Shown here one piece after another: positions 35,160 through 43,074 of a stretch of DNA of 44,237 nucleotides. Each line of letters opens with the position of its first letter. The stretch's first letter is position 1. This DNA comes from Acidobacteriota bacterium (GTDB lineage Bacteria; Acidobacteriota; Terriglobia; Bryobacterales; Bryobacteraceae): the NCBI GenBank assembly GCA_025353165.1, contig JANXRE010000198.1:1-44237 (forward strand). Reading direction: 5' to 3'. A program made the translations under genes and the position numbers. The notes beneath the pieces were generated by a model. That model saw only the letters and a list, made by a program, of their open reading frames with translations, did no database searches and was not told the origin of the DNA.

Positions 35160-36017
35160 TTGGCCCCAGTGAGTACCGCCTTCCTCCATACTTCCGCCCG
35201 CGCCCGCGAGACGAACTGGGTCAACACCATCGCCTTCGCCGTCTTTCACCTGGGAGCCGTGGCCGCGTTGTTCCTGTTCACCTGGCAGGCCCTCGCCGTC
35301 GCGCTCTTCCTCTTCTGGATGTGCACCGGCCTCGGCATCAGCATGGGCTACCACCGCCTTCACACGCACCGCTCCTACCGGGTGCCCCTGGCGCTCGAGT
35401 ATTTCTTTGCGGTCTGCGGCGCCCTGACGCTGGAAGGTGGCCCGATTTTTTGGGTCTCGACGCACCGGTTGCACCATCAGAAATCCGATCTGCCCGGCGA
35501 TCCCCACTCGCCGCGCGACGGCGGCTGGTGGTCTCACATGGGATGGCTGCTGGTCGGCAAGAGCAAGCACGGCGATGTCGCAATGGCCTCTAAGTACGCG
35601 CCCGATCTCACCCGCGATCGGTTCTATGTGTGGCTCGACAAGTATCACTGGCTTCCGATGATTGTGCTCGGCGTCCTGTTATACGCGCTCGGCGGCCTGC
35701 CATTCGTCATGTGGGGCATCTTCCTCCGCGTTGTCGTGGGATTGCATGCCACATGGCTTGTAAACTCCGCCACGCACATGTGGGGCACCCGCCGTTTCCA
35801 GACGCGAGACGATTCCCGCAACAACTGGCTGGTCGCGCTGATCACCTCCGGCGAAGGGTGGCACAACAACCACCACGCGCACCCGACGTCCGCGCGCCAC
35901 GGACTCGCCTGGTACGAATTCGATCTCTCCTGGATTCAGATCCGGATACTCGGATTCCTCGGCGTAGCGAAATCCATTCGAGCGGCAAGCATCGACAGCG
36001 CTATTGAGCCGCGCTAA
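35160..36017 (+). CDS. Membrane fatty-acid desaturase (acyl-CoA delta-9 type)
   Basis: 285 residues. Four membrane segments and the three histidine boxes of the di-iron desaturases are present: HRLHTH (near residue 65), HRLHHQ (near 102) and HNNHHAHP (near 242). Spacing fits stearoyl-CoA-type delta-9 desaturases. The conserved NWLVALITSGEGWHNNHH leads into the last box. It would introduce a cis double bond into acyl chains and so adjust membrane fluidity. Start TTG 35160 or GTG 35169; neither has a strong SD. The next intact gene downstream is an OlsF-like acyltransferase, so the two may form a lipid-modification locus separated by decayed DNA. Confidence 0.92.
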   Translation: MAPVSTAFLHTSARARETNWVNTIAFAVFHLGAVAALFLFTWQALAVALFLFWMCTGLGISMGYHRLHTHRSYRVPLALEYFFAVCGALTLEGGPIFWVSTHRLHHQKSDLPGDPHSPRDGGWWSHMGWLLVGKSKHGDVAMASKYAPDLTRDRFYVWLDKYHWLPMIVLGVLLYALGGLPFVMWGIFLRVVVGLHATWLVNSATHMWGTRRFQTRDDSRNNWLVALITSGEGWHNNHHAHPTSARHGLAWYEFDLSWIQIRILGFLGVAKSIRAASIDSAIEPR

Positions 36018-36026
36018 CCTCGTCCC

Positions 36027-36145
36027 ATGGTTTTCCGCTGGACGATCCCGCTCTTCGCGGGCGCCGTGCTACTCGCATAGGCTCCGAAACGCCCCGTCAC
36101 CACCGAATACCATCGCGTAAAAGTCAACGAAGAGCTGCAGGGGCG
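36027..36145 (+). pseudogene. Prolyl-oligopeptidase-like N-terminal remnant
   Basis: ATG 36027 reads a signal-peptide-like MVFRWTIPLFAGAVLLA, then TAG at 36078 where Gln (CAG) would be expected. It continues APKRPVTTEYHRVKVNEELQ, which resembles the start of the propeller domain in S9A prolyl oligopeptidases (TEYHGVKVxDxYRWLE). The similarity then ends and, in the same frame, the RelE-like tail begins. Only about 40 codons survive. The assignment rests on a short motif. Confidence 0.45.
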
Positions 36146-36149
36146 CGAC

Positions 36150-36230
36150 GGGCGCGTCATTTATGAACTGCACGATGTCCACCTCGTGCTGCTGGTTTTG
36201 GAATTGGAGCCGAGAGGAGAAATCTATTGA
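36150..36230 (+). pseudogene. RelE/ParE-type toxin, C-terminal remnant
   Basis: GRVIYELHDVHLVLLVLELE and the following PRGEIY-stop match the last strands of RelE-superfamily toxins (YRIIYEIHDxxLVVLVLRVGHRREVY). The N-terminal half and the catalytic Arg/Lys region are missing. Its TGA (36228-36230) overlaps the antitoxin ATG by one base, the usual coupling of a toxin-first operon. An AGGAGA inside the tail serves the antitoxin start. Confidence 0.6.
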
Positions 36231-36502
36231 TGCGCATCGAAAAGATTACTCGCAAGGGCAAGGAATTCGCGATCATTCCCCTGGACGAACTTCGGGAGCT
36301 GATTGGCGCCGCGTCGCCGGTGATAGCGTCGTGAGAATCTGGCGTGACCACCGCGGCCTGACGCAGGAGCAACTCGCTTAGCCTTCCAAGGGTTTCGCGC
36401 GGGTTGATCGCCGCCATCGAGTCCGGTCTTAAGACTGGAGGAATCGGCACACTCAAGCTCCTGGCCGCCGCCCTTGGCGTGAGTTTGGAGAACCTGGCGT
36501 AA
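36230..36502 (+). pseudogene. XRE-type antitoxin (RelB/HigA-like), broken
   Basis: ATG 36230 gives MRIEKITRKGKEFAIIPLDE and soon reaches a stop. Another frame gives VVRIWRDHRGLTQEQLA then TAG, the first half of a helix-turn-helix. A third gives VSRGLIAAIESGLKTGGIG and TLKLLAAALGVSLENLA with stop at 36502, the second half. Together these are the conserved beginning, HTH and end of the antitoxins whose middle normally carries about 50 more residues. So there is at least one deletion and one frameshift. No functional antitoxin can be made. Confidence 0.75.
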
Positions 36503-36594
36503 AGCCTGGCGCTTCCCGTTGCAGCGCTCCGTAGAGTGCAAGAAATTCACTAGCCTTTCATCCCGGCGTAACCGTCCCCGGATAACAGTGGGCT

Positions 36595-38409
36595 GTGCAT
36601 CACCCAAGCTCCGAGGCCACCCCCGGCGATCTATGGATCTCCTCGCTTCTCGGGCCCGCGGTCGCTGCTCCCGTCCGCAAGTTCATCCATAACGCACTGA
36701 AGCTGCACGACCTGGATCGGCTGTACCTCGACGCGAACGGCGCGGCCCCCGCTGGAGGCGGCCTCAGCGACCGGATTCTGCGCGCGCTGGATATCGATGT
36801 ATTCGTCGATCCGGGCGACGTCGCCAGGTTCCCCAAGAGCGGTCCGGTGCTAGTGGTCGCCAACCATCCGTCCGGTCTCCTGGACGGCCTTATGCTGGAC
36901 TCCTTCCTCTCGCGCGTCCGTCCCGACGCTCGCATTCTCGCGAATGAGTTGGTTTGCAGCCTGCCGGAGGTGGCCAGCCGCTGCGTTCCAGTGGAGGTGT
37001 TGAAAGGCCACGCCCAACACGAGAATTCGCAATCGCTGCGGAAGGTCGTGCGTTACCTTCGCTCGGGCGGAGCGATCGCGATCTTCCCGGCAGGCGAGGT
37101 TTCCCATTGGAAGCACTCGGAGCTTCGCGTCACCGATCCCGAGTGGAGCGAAGCGGCCGCCCGAATCGTCCGCCTGACCGGCGCGACCGTAGTGCCCATT
37201 TACTTCCCCGCCTCCAACGGCATGGCGTTTCAGCTTGCGGGTTTCGTTCATCCGATGCTGCGGACCATGCGGCTTCCCGCCGAGCTGCTGAATAAGAGGG
37301 GCCAACGCTTCGAGATCCGGGTCGGCACGCCTTTCGCGGCGGCGACGCTGGAAGGCTTCGAGACGCTTCAGCACGCCACCGAGTATCTGCACTCGCGCAC
37401 CTATCTGCTGGAGCACAGGCGCTCGCACGTCTCCGCCGCGGCCGCGCAACAGCCGCCGGTCCCGGCTCCGGCAATCATTCCGCCGGCGTGCGAACAGGTC
37501 CAGCGCGAGGCGGGACGGCTCGTGGCCTCGAAAGGAGCCGTTCTCGAAAGCGGAAAGTACTGCGTTCTACTAGCGGCCGGCTGGAACATGGACGCCCTTC
37601 TGACCGAAATCGGACGCACCCGCGAAACGACTTTCCATGCCGCCGGCGAGGGCACCGGTAATGACCTCGATCTCGACAGATTCGACCCCACCTATTCCCA
37701 TCTGATCCTGTGGGATCAATCCTCGAGCCGCGTAGCCGGGGGGTACCGGCTCGCGTGGACGGCCGACATTCTGCCGTCCCGCGGAATCCAGGGACTTTAT
37801 ACGGATACGCTCTTCAGGTTCAAACCCGGCTTCTTCGAACGGCCCGGTCCGGCGGTCGAACTCGGCCGCTCCTATATCCGGCCCGAGTACCAACGGGAAT
37901 TCCAGCCGCTGCTGCTGCTGTGGCAGGCCATCAGCCGGTGCGTTAGTGCCCGGCCGGAAGCCCCCGTCCTGTTCGGCGCAGTGAGCATCAGCGCCAAATA
38001 CACGGATGCTTCCCGAGCCCTGATCGCCAGCTTCATCAGCCGGAATTGTTTCGACCGGAATCTGTCGGAACTCGTCCGGCCCCGTAAGCCCTTTCGGAGT
38101 GGCCGGATTCGCAAGGCCGACCTCGCCATCCTGCTCCGCCATTTCGCCGACCTGGACGACCTCACCGGCCCGATTCGCGACATCGAAGAAAACCGTGGCG
38201 GCGTGCCCGTTCTCATCCGGCAGTACCTGAGGCTCGGCGGCCAGATCGCCGCCTGGAATGTGGACGGCAAATTCTCGGGCGTCTTGGACGGTCTCGTCGT
38301 CGTGGACCTGCGCAAGACCGAGCCACGCCTCCTCGAAAAGTACATGGGCCGCGAATCGGCGCGGGAGTTTCTGGAGTTCCAGCTCAGCCCTGGGGCAGCG
38401 ATTCGTTAG
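36595..38409 (+). CDS. olsF: OlsF-like bifunctional acyltransferase (PlsC-like plus OlsB-like domains)
   Basis: 604 residues from GTG 36595. The N-terminal half is a lysophospholipid-acyltransferase-like domain: VLVVANHPSGLLDGLMLDSF (an H-D motif one residue longer than the classic HX4D), GGAIAIFPAGEVSHW and GATVVPIYFPASNG. The C-terminal half (about 305-590) is a GNAT-type N-acyltransferase like OlsB: SHLILWDQSSSRVAGGYRLA, ELGRSYIRPEYQ, LFGAVSISAKY and VPVLIRQYLRLGGQIAAWNV. The known fused protein OlsF makes ornithine lipids by N-acylating ornithine with a 3-hydroxyacyl group and then adding a second acyl chain. This layout agrees. Other amino acids could be the acceptor. The last 26 bases overlap the opposing gene. 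Confidence 0.85.
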   Translation: MHHPSSEATPGDLWISSLLGPAVAAPVRKFIHNALKLHDLDRLYLDANGAAPAGGGLSDRILRALDIDVFVDPGDVARFPKSGPVLVVANHPSGLLDGLMLDSFLSRVRPDARILANELVCSLPEVASRCVPVEVLKGHAQHENSQSLRKVVRYLRSGGAIAIFPAGEVSHWKHSELRVTDPEWSEAAARIVRLTGATVVPIYFPASNGMAFQLAGFVHPMLRTMRLPAELLNKRGQRFEIRVGTPFAAATLEGFETLQHATEYLHSRTYLLEHRRSHVSAAAAQQPPVPAPAIIPPACEQVQREAGRLVASKGAVLESGKYCVLLAAGWNMDALLTEIGRTRETTFHAAGEGTGNDLDLDRFDPTYSHLILWDQSSSRVAGGYRLAWTADILPSRGIQGLYTDTLFRFKPGFFERPGPAVELGRSYIRPEYQREFQPLLLLWQAISRCVSARPEAPVLFGAVSISAKYTDASRALIASFISRNCFDRNLSELVRPRKPFRSGRIRKADLAILLRHFADLDDLTGPIRDIEENRGGVPVLIRQYLRLGGQIAAWNVDGKFSGVLDGLVVVDLRKTEPRLLEKYMGRESAREFLEFQLSPGAAIR

Positions 38410-39358
38410 TCTCCAGGTAGGCCCGCCGGATGACTTCCTCGGCGATGTCCTTCAACTGGGTCCAATGCAGGCTGCTGCCTGGTTCGCTGTCCGACCCCGC
38501 CGCGAGGTTGGATCCTCCCCAGACGCGCGGAACACCTTCGGCCGCCTGGAACGCCTCCAGTAGCTCGGGAACCGGAAACACTTCATCATCGTAAGGCGAC
38601 CCGCGAATAATGCTGTAGGTGTACCGGCCGGTCTCGCGCTTGCAGATCAGGCTGATCAGGTTCGTGTGCCCTTGTGCCGCCAGCACCAGGCGCGACGTCG
38701 GATCGCCTTTCTCGTCCGCGATGACAAAATTGTAGGGAGAAGAGTAGAGTATCTCCGGCTCAGCCGTGATCGGAGCGACCCCCGCCGTGCCTTCGATGAG
38801 CTGTTGCAGCCGGTCGCACACTTCCCGGATGGTGCGGCGGATCAGGTCCGCGTCTCCCTGGACTTTTCCGATCATCCGCTGCTTGCGGTACGGCTCGAAA
38901 ACCCAGGTGAAATGGTTGCGGACCAACTCATCGAGATTGAACGGATACAGGCCGCCGCAGACGTCGATCTTGTTGTTGTACTGAATGATCCAGCGCAAGA
39001 GGGGGGATCCCTCCGCCCTTTCAAGCAGCTCATGGTACTCAAGCGCGAATGCGGCCAGGCAGACGTCCTGATCGGCGTTCCAGACCCAAACGTTCACCGG
39101 CTTGGCTTTCCTCAGCCACTTCTCCATAAGCCGCCCCTGGCGCACCGCAATGTAAGCCTGGAGGGCGGCGCTCATCGTCGCCTCGCGGACCACGCCGTAG
39201 TGATGGTCGAAGTGCGCGTGATGTCCGCGGTGGCCGGGGGTGTCGTCCATCACCTCGAGCCCGATGGAATACTCGGGCGCCTCCCGCACGAAATGGTCCC
39301 AGTCGCGAAAGCGTTGGGAAGGCACATGAACGGTGATGTTGTGGAATAGGTTCGCCAT
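38384..39358 (-). CDS. Uncharacterised protein with DHH-phosphoesterase-like motifs
   Basis: 324 residues from ATG 39358 (GGTGG 6 bases upstream); a TTG at 39415 would add 19 unremarkable residues. I do not recognise the family. Motif-like points are GHRGHHAHFDHHYGVVREAT (near 45-60), VNVWVWNADQDVCLAAFALE (near 88-107) and VPRVWGGSNLAAGSDSEPGS near the C-terminus. They recall, in a changed order, the DHH motif, the Asp-rich substrate motif and the GGH loop of DHH/DHHA1 phosphoesterases. This comparison is tentative. There is no signal peptide, so it is likely cytoplasmic. It overlaps the 3' end of olsF by 26 bases and sits 734 bases downstream of nrdJ on the same strand. Confidence 0.75.
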   Translation of the reverse strand: MANLFHNITVHVPSQRFRDWDHFVREAPEYSIGLEVMDDTPGHRGHHAHFDHHYGVVREATMSAALQAYIAVRQGRLMEKWLRKAKPVNVWVWNADQDVCLAAFALEYHELLERAEGSPLLRWIIQYNNKIDVCGGLYPFNLDELVRNHFTWVFEPYRKQRMIGKVQGDADLIRRTIREVCDRLQQLIEGTAGVAPITAEPEILYSSPYNFVIADEKGDPTSRLVLAAQGHTNLISLICKRETGRYTYSIIRGSPYDDEVFPVPELLEAFQAAEGVPRVWGGSNLAAGSDSEPGSSLHWTQLKDIAEEVIRRAYLETNESLPQG

Positions 39359-39516
39359 GTGCGCCACCGACGATTCTGAGCCCTCGGGAAGTCCGGAGTC
39401 AAATGCCCCCCACAATCGGTGTCGGTAAAAATAACAATATTCAGATTTACGCCGCCGCTGGTACTATTTCTTAGTAATAAATTTTGAATATCTGAAACTC
39501 CTGATATAGGGTCGAT

Positions 39517-39593
39517 CCCGATACCTCCTATCGGGGGATGCTGGTGAGCGGCCGAGGCAAGAGGCTACGAGGCCAAGGGGTTGGCCGGCATCC
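39517..39593. other. Hairpin-rich segment, possible structured RNA
   Basis: Three stems lie close together. CCCGATA/TATCGGG surrounds CCTCC (39517-39535). GGATGCTGG (39536-39544) pairs with CCGGCATCC (39585-39593) with one G-U pair. GGCCAA/TTGGCC surrounds GGGG (39571-39586). The last two share bases 39585-39586, so they compete. It lies within the 467-base gap 39359-39825, which otherwise holds an AT-rich stretch (about 39425-39500) likely to contain the promoter of the gene at 38384-39358. On the minus strand the segment would lie upstream of that AT-rich promoter. No known riboswitch was recognised. Confidence 0.35.
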
Positions 39594-39825
39594 AACCGCA
39601 AAAATGCCTGTCCCCCCCTACCGCGGAATGGGGCCGATGTGGGAGCCGGGTTGACGCTGCGGCATGCGCGTGGCGCCCTCTGCGCGCAAGACTTTCAGTG
39701 CTTCGATGGCATATGGCAGCAGATTATCCATCGAGCCCAGTTTCTGCCTGGCGGCTTGAAGGGAACCGAACTTCCGTTCCAAAGCCGTCGTCGCGAAGTC
39801 GGCTGAGGTCGCAAGCCGATCCCGG

Positions 39826-39999
39826 TCAGTGGCTTCCATCCACTCGGTCATCCTGGCTGAGTGGATGGAAGCCAGAGTACCATTCCTGATCGGTGCCGAC
39901 AGCTTGCGCAGCTTCCCGCGATTCAGATCCGCATCCTGCCAGGGTGACGACTGCGGCGAGGAAGACGAAATCAATAATAGTGCAACTTGTTTCCCGCAT
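39826..39999 (-). CDS. Small putative lipoprotein, possibly frameshifted
   Basis: From ATG 39999 the minus strand encodes 57 residues. The N-terminal hydrophobic segment TIIDFVFLAAVVTLAGCG ends in a good lipobox (LAGC, Cys 23), then SESREAAQAVGTDQEWYSG. The frame stops at 39826 inside a perfect inverted repeat. A neighbouring frame beyond the repeat stays open to 39618 and looks protein-like (ATTALERKFGSLQAARQKLG, LLPYAIEALKVLRAEGA). The original protein may therefore have been about 110 residues long. No homologue is recognised. The SD is weak, and an 11-base hairpin ends 9 bases before the ATG. Confidence 0.4.
   Translation of the reverse strand: MRETSCTIIDFVFLAAVVTLAGCGSESREAAQAVGTDQEWYSGFHPLSQDDRVDGSH
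39830..39874. repeat. Perfect 16-base inverted repeat with 13-base loop
   Basis: TGGCTTCCATCCACTC (39830-39845) and GAGTGGATGGAAGCCA (39859-39874) are exact reverse complements. No T-run follows on either strand, so it is not an ordinary terminator. On the minus strand it falls at the end of the small lipoprotein frame, where it coincides with loss of the frame. This fits a local inverted duplication. Confidence 0.9.
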
Positions 40000-40008
40000 G
40001 GCGCTTCA

Positions 40009-40034
40009 CAGTTACCTGGCAACCCAGGTAACTG
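40009..40034. repeat. Perfect 11-base inverted repeat with CAAC loop
   Basis: CAGTTACCTGG (40009-40019) and CCAGGTAACTG (40024-40034) are exact reverse complements around four bases. It lies between the nrdJ stop (40092) and the small lipoprotein start (39999). It could be an RNA hairpin at the nrdJ 3' end or in the lipoprotein leader. No T-run follows. Confidence 0.85.
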
Positions 40035-40091
40035 CTCGCCATCTTGGGTGTCGATATACATGGTGCTTCCACACCACGTTTTATCTCACGA

Positions 40092-42923
40092 TTAGCTGCA
40101 GCCGCTGGTGCCGCCGCAGTTCTCGCATTTGTAGCAGGAACCGTTGCGCGTCATAATGCCGCCGCATTCCGAGCACAGCGGAGCGTCGCTGGCAATCTTC
40201 GCGAACGGCAGCTCCTGCTGAGGAACCGGCTCGGTCGGCCTCAACTTCTGCGCGTCCCCCGCTTCGTTGAGAGCATAATCCGGGCCGAGCCACTTCTCGC
40301 CCATCCACCGGAATATGTAGTCCATGATCGACTTCGCGTAAGGGACCTTCGGATTGCCGGTCCATCCGCTTGGCTCGAACCGGACGTGCGCGAATTTGTC
40401 GACGAAGAACTTCAGCGGCACGCCGTACTGCAAGGCGTAGCTGATCGCCGTGGCGAAGCTGTCCATCAGGCCCGAGATGGTCGAGCCTTCCTTCGCCATC
40501 GTGATGAAGATCTCGCCGGGCGTGTTGTCCTCGAACAGGCCCACCGTGATGTAACCCTCGTGGCCGCCGATGGAGAACTTGTGCGTAATAGCCTGGCGCT
40601 CGTCGGGCAGCTTGCGCCGGACCGGCCGGTACACAATCTTCTCGATAGTCGCGGGAACCGGCGTGGAGAAAGAACCAGCCGACAGCTTCGCCCCTTTCGA
40701 GGTGCCGGAGCTGAGCGGCTGAACCCGCTTCGATCCGTCACGATAAATAGCGACCGCTTTCAACCCCAGCCGCCACGCTTCCACGTAAGCGTCGAAGATC
40801 TCGTCCACCGTGCATTCTTCCGGCATGTTGATGGTCTTCGAGATCGCGCCCGAGACGAAGGGCTGCACCGCCGCCATCATCTTGACGTGGCCCATGTAGT
40901 GGATGCACCGCACCCCGTTCTGCGGCCGGAAACTGCAATCGAACACCGGCAGGTGCTCGTCCTTCAAGCCCGGAGCGCCTTCGATGGTGCCGGTGGAATC
41001 GATGTGCGACACGATCTTGTCCACCTGCTCGGGCGAATAGCCTAGCTTGATAAGCGCCTGCGGAACGGTGTTGTTGACGATCTTGATCACGCCGCCGCCT
41101 ACCAGCTTCTTGTACTTCACCAGCGCCAGATCGGGTTCGATCCCCGTGGTGTCGCAGTCCATCATGAAACCGATAGTTCCGGTGGGCGCGATCACCGTGG
41201 TCTGCGAATTCCGGAAGCCGGCCTTCTTGCCCAGCTCGTAGGACTGCCGCCAGACCTCTTCCGCGGCGCGGAACACCGCGGCAGGCACGCGGCGGCTATC
41301 GATACGGCTGACCGCCTCGCCGTGCATCCGGATCACTTCGAGGAACGAGTTATGATTGCCTTCATAGCCCGGGCACGGACCCGTCGCGTCGGCCGAGATG
41401 CGGGCGCTGGTCAGGTACGCCTGACCGCTCATGATGGCGCTGATGGCGCCGGCCCAGTCCCGCCCATAATCGCTGTTGTAGGGGATGCCCATCGACATCA
41501 ACAGCGCGCCCAGGTTCGCGAAGCCCAACCCGAGCGGCCGGAAGTCGTGCGAGTTTTGGGCGATCTTCTCGGTGGGATAGCTGGCGTTATCGACGATAAT
41601 TTCCTGCGCTATGGTGACGGTGTCCACGGCATGCCGGAACGCCTCCACGTCGAACTGCCCGTCCGGTCCAACGAACTTCATCAGATTCAGCGAGGCCAGG
41701 TTGCAGGCCGAATCGTCGAGGAACATGTACTCCGAGCAGGGGTTCGAAGCGTTGATGCGGCCCGACGCCTTGGAAGTGTGCCAGCGGTTGACCGTGGTAT
41801 CGAACTGCATGCCGGGATCGCCGCACTGCCAGGTCGCCTCCGCGATATCTTTCAGCAGCTCGCGAGCTTGGTACCGCTTCACCGGCTGATCGGTTACGCG
41901 CGACTTGGTCCACCAGTCGCGGTCCTCGATCACCGCCTGCATGAATTCGTCGGTGACGCGAATGCTGTTGTTCGCGTTCTGGAAGAAGATGCTGGAGTAG
42001 GCGTCGCCGTCGAGGGACGAATCGTACCCCGCGTCGATCAGCGTGTGGGCCTTCTTCTCCTCCTTGGCCTTGCACCAGATGAAGTTGTGGATGTCGGGGT
42101 GGTCGGCGTTGAGGATCACCATCTTCGCCGCGCGCCGGGTCTTGCCGCCGCTCTTGATGACGCCGGCGAACGCATCGAAGCCCTTCATGAAGCTGAGCGG
42201 ACCAGACGCCCGGCCGCCGCCCGACAGGATGGCATCCTCCTCGCGGAGGCTCGACAGGTTCGAGCCGGTGCCCGAGCCCCACTTGAACAGCATGCCCTCG
42301 GTCTTCGCGAGTTCGAGAATCGACTCCAGCGAATCGTTGACGGCATTGATGAAGCAAGCCGAGCATTGCGGCTTCTGCTCAAAACCGGAGAGCTTCCGGA
42401 TCGAGTCGCTGGCGGAATCGTGGTACCAGCCGTAACCGCGCTGTTCCTTCACGCCAACGTTGAACCACACCGGCGAGTTGAAGCACGCTTTCTGCGTCAG
42501 CATGATATGCGCCAGCTCGCTGCGGAAGTTTTCGGCGTCTTCCGGCGTCCGGAAATAGCGTTGGTCCCGGCCCCAGTCCGCGATGGTATCGACGACGCGA
42601 TGTACCAGTTGAGCGACGCTCTGCTCGCGACCGGGCGATCCGAGCTTACCGTGGAAGTACTTCGACGCCACGATATTGGTTGCGGTCTGCGACCAGTCCG
42701 CCGGAATCTCGACATCGCGCTGTTCGAAGATCAGCGCTCCTTTGTCGTTTCCGATGGTGGCGGTCCGCAACTCCCAATGAATTTCGTCATAGGGCGTCTT
42801 GGCGGGGTCCAGCTTGGCGGTGAAATACCGCTGGAAGCTGACTCCGCGACGCTCTTCTATCGGTTTTGGCTTGAGGGTTATATCGTTAATTCTAGCGCTG
42901 AGATCGACGCCGATCTGTCCCAT
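40092..42923 (-). CDS. nrdJ: Adenosylcobalamin-dependent (class II) ribonucleotide reductase
   Basis: 943 residues. It reduces ribonucleotides to deoxyribonucleotides with a thiyl radical generated from coenzyme B12, without oxygen dependence. Visible elements: an N-terminal regulatory/ATP-cone-like segment, CSACFINAVNDSLES (first redox Cys, 190), MLFKWGSGTGSNLSSLR, the active-site loop NPCSEYMFLDDSACNLASLN (Asn 394, Cys 396, Glu 398), VIAPTGTIGFMMDCDTTGIE, and a C-terminal TSCPD-like domain (SIGGHEGYITVGL, STISGLMDSFATAISYAL). The end is a zinc-ribbon CSECGGIMTRNGSCYKCENC, then GGTSGCS with the terminal redox Cys. An AGGAG lies 9 bases before the ATG. It is the only RNR gene here; two NrdR-like boxes cover the promoter. 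Confidence 0.97.
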   Translation of the reverse strand: MGQIGVDLSARINDITLKPKPIEERRGVSFQRYFTAKLDPAKTPYDEIHWELRTATIGNDKGALIFEQRDVEIPADWSQTATNIVASKYFHGKLGSPGREQSVAQLVHRVVDTIADWGRDQRYFRTPEDAENFRSELAHIMLTQKACFNSPVWFNVGVKEQRGYGWYHDSASDSIRKLSGFEQKPQCSACFINAVNDSLESILELAKTEGMLFKWGSGTGSNLSSLREEDAILSGGGRASGPLSFMKGFDAFAGVIKSGGKTRRAAKMVILNADHPDIHNFIWCKAKEEKKAHTLIDAGYDSSLDGDAYSSIFFQNANNSIRVTDEFMQAVIEDRDWWTKSRVTDQPVKRYQARELLKDIAEATWQCGDPGMQFDTTVNRWHTSKASGRINASNPCSEYMFLDDSACNLASLNLMKFVGPDGQFDVEAFRHAVDTVTIAQEIIVDNASYPTEKIAQNSHDFRPLGLGFANLGALLMSMGIPYNSDYGRDWAGAISAIMSGQAYLTSARISADATGPCPGYEGNHNSFLEVIRMHGEAVSRIDSRRVPAAVFRAAEEVWRQSYELGKKAGFRNSQTTVIAPTGTIGFMMDCDTTGIEPDLALVKYKKLVGGGVIKIVNNTVPQALIKLGYSPEQVDKIVSHIDSTGTIEGAPGLKDEHLPVFDCSFRPQNGVRCIHYMGHVKMMAAVQPFVSGAISKTINMPEECTVDEIFDAYVEAWRLGLKAVAIYRDGSKRVQPLSSGTSKGAKLSAGSFSTPVPATIEKIVYRPVRRKLPDERQAITHKFSIGGHEGYITVGLFEDNTPGEIFITMAKEGSTISGLMDSFATAISYALQYGVPLKFFVDKFAHVRFEPSGWTGNPKVPYAKSIMDYIFRWMGEKWLGPDYALNEAGDAQKLRPTEPVPQQELPFAKIASDAPLCSECGGIMTRNGSCYKCENCGGTSGCS

Positions 42924-42979
42924 GCTGTTTTACTCCTGAATGGCCCGGCCTCGGAGCAGGCGTTTTAGTGGCTTTGGTA

Positions 42980-43031
42980 ATCATGCCCCAATATCTTGTG
43001 GTCCGTCAAGAACTATATCTATATATTGTAC
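42980..43031 (-). promoter_or_regulatory. nrdJ promoter with two NrdR-like boxes
   Basis: Read on the minus strand, CAATATATAG (43028-43019) fits the NrdR-box core CWATATATWG exactly. CAAGATATTG (42998-42989) fits it with one mismatch. The centres are 30 bases apart, about three helical turns, as in known paired NrdR boxes. The -35 TTGACG (43009-43004) lies just after the first box and the -10 CATGAT (42985-42980) follows after 18 bases, so the second box sits in the spacer. Binding of NrdR, the ATP/dATP-sensing repressor, would block polymerase. The leader of about 50 bases is too short for a cobalamin riboswitch. Confidence 0.65.
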
Positions 43032-43074
43032 ATCGACTTACGAATTCCCGTGACGATTGGATGAAGGAGAGTTC

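Noticed and set aside
41322-42968. 548-codon plus-strand open frame opposite nrdJ
   Set aside because: Same antisense effect; nrdJ on the other strand is certain.
42924-42979. Cobalamin riboswitch upstream of the B12-dependent reductase
   Set aside because: I looked for the B12 box (GCCACTG) and the large fold; the leader is only about 50 bases and neither is present.
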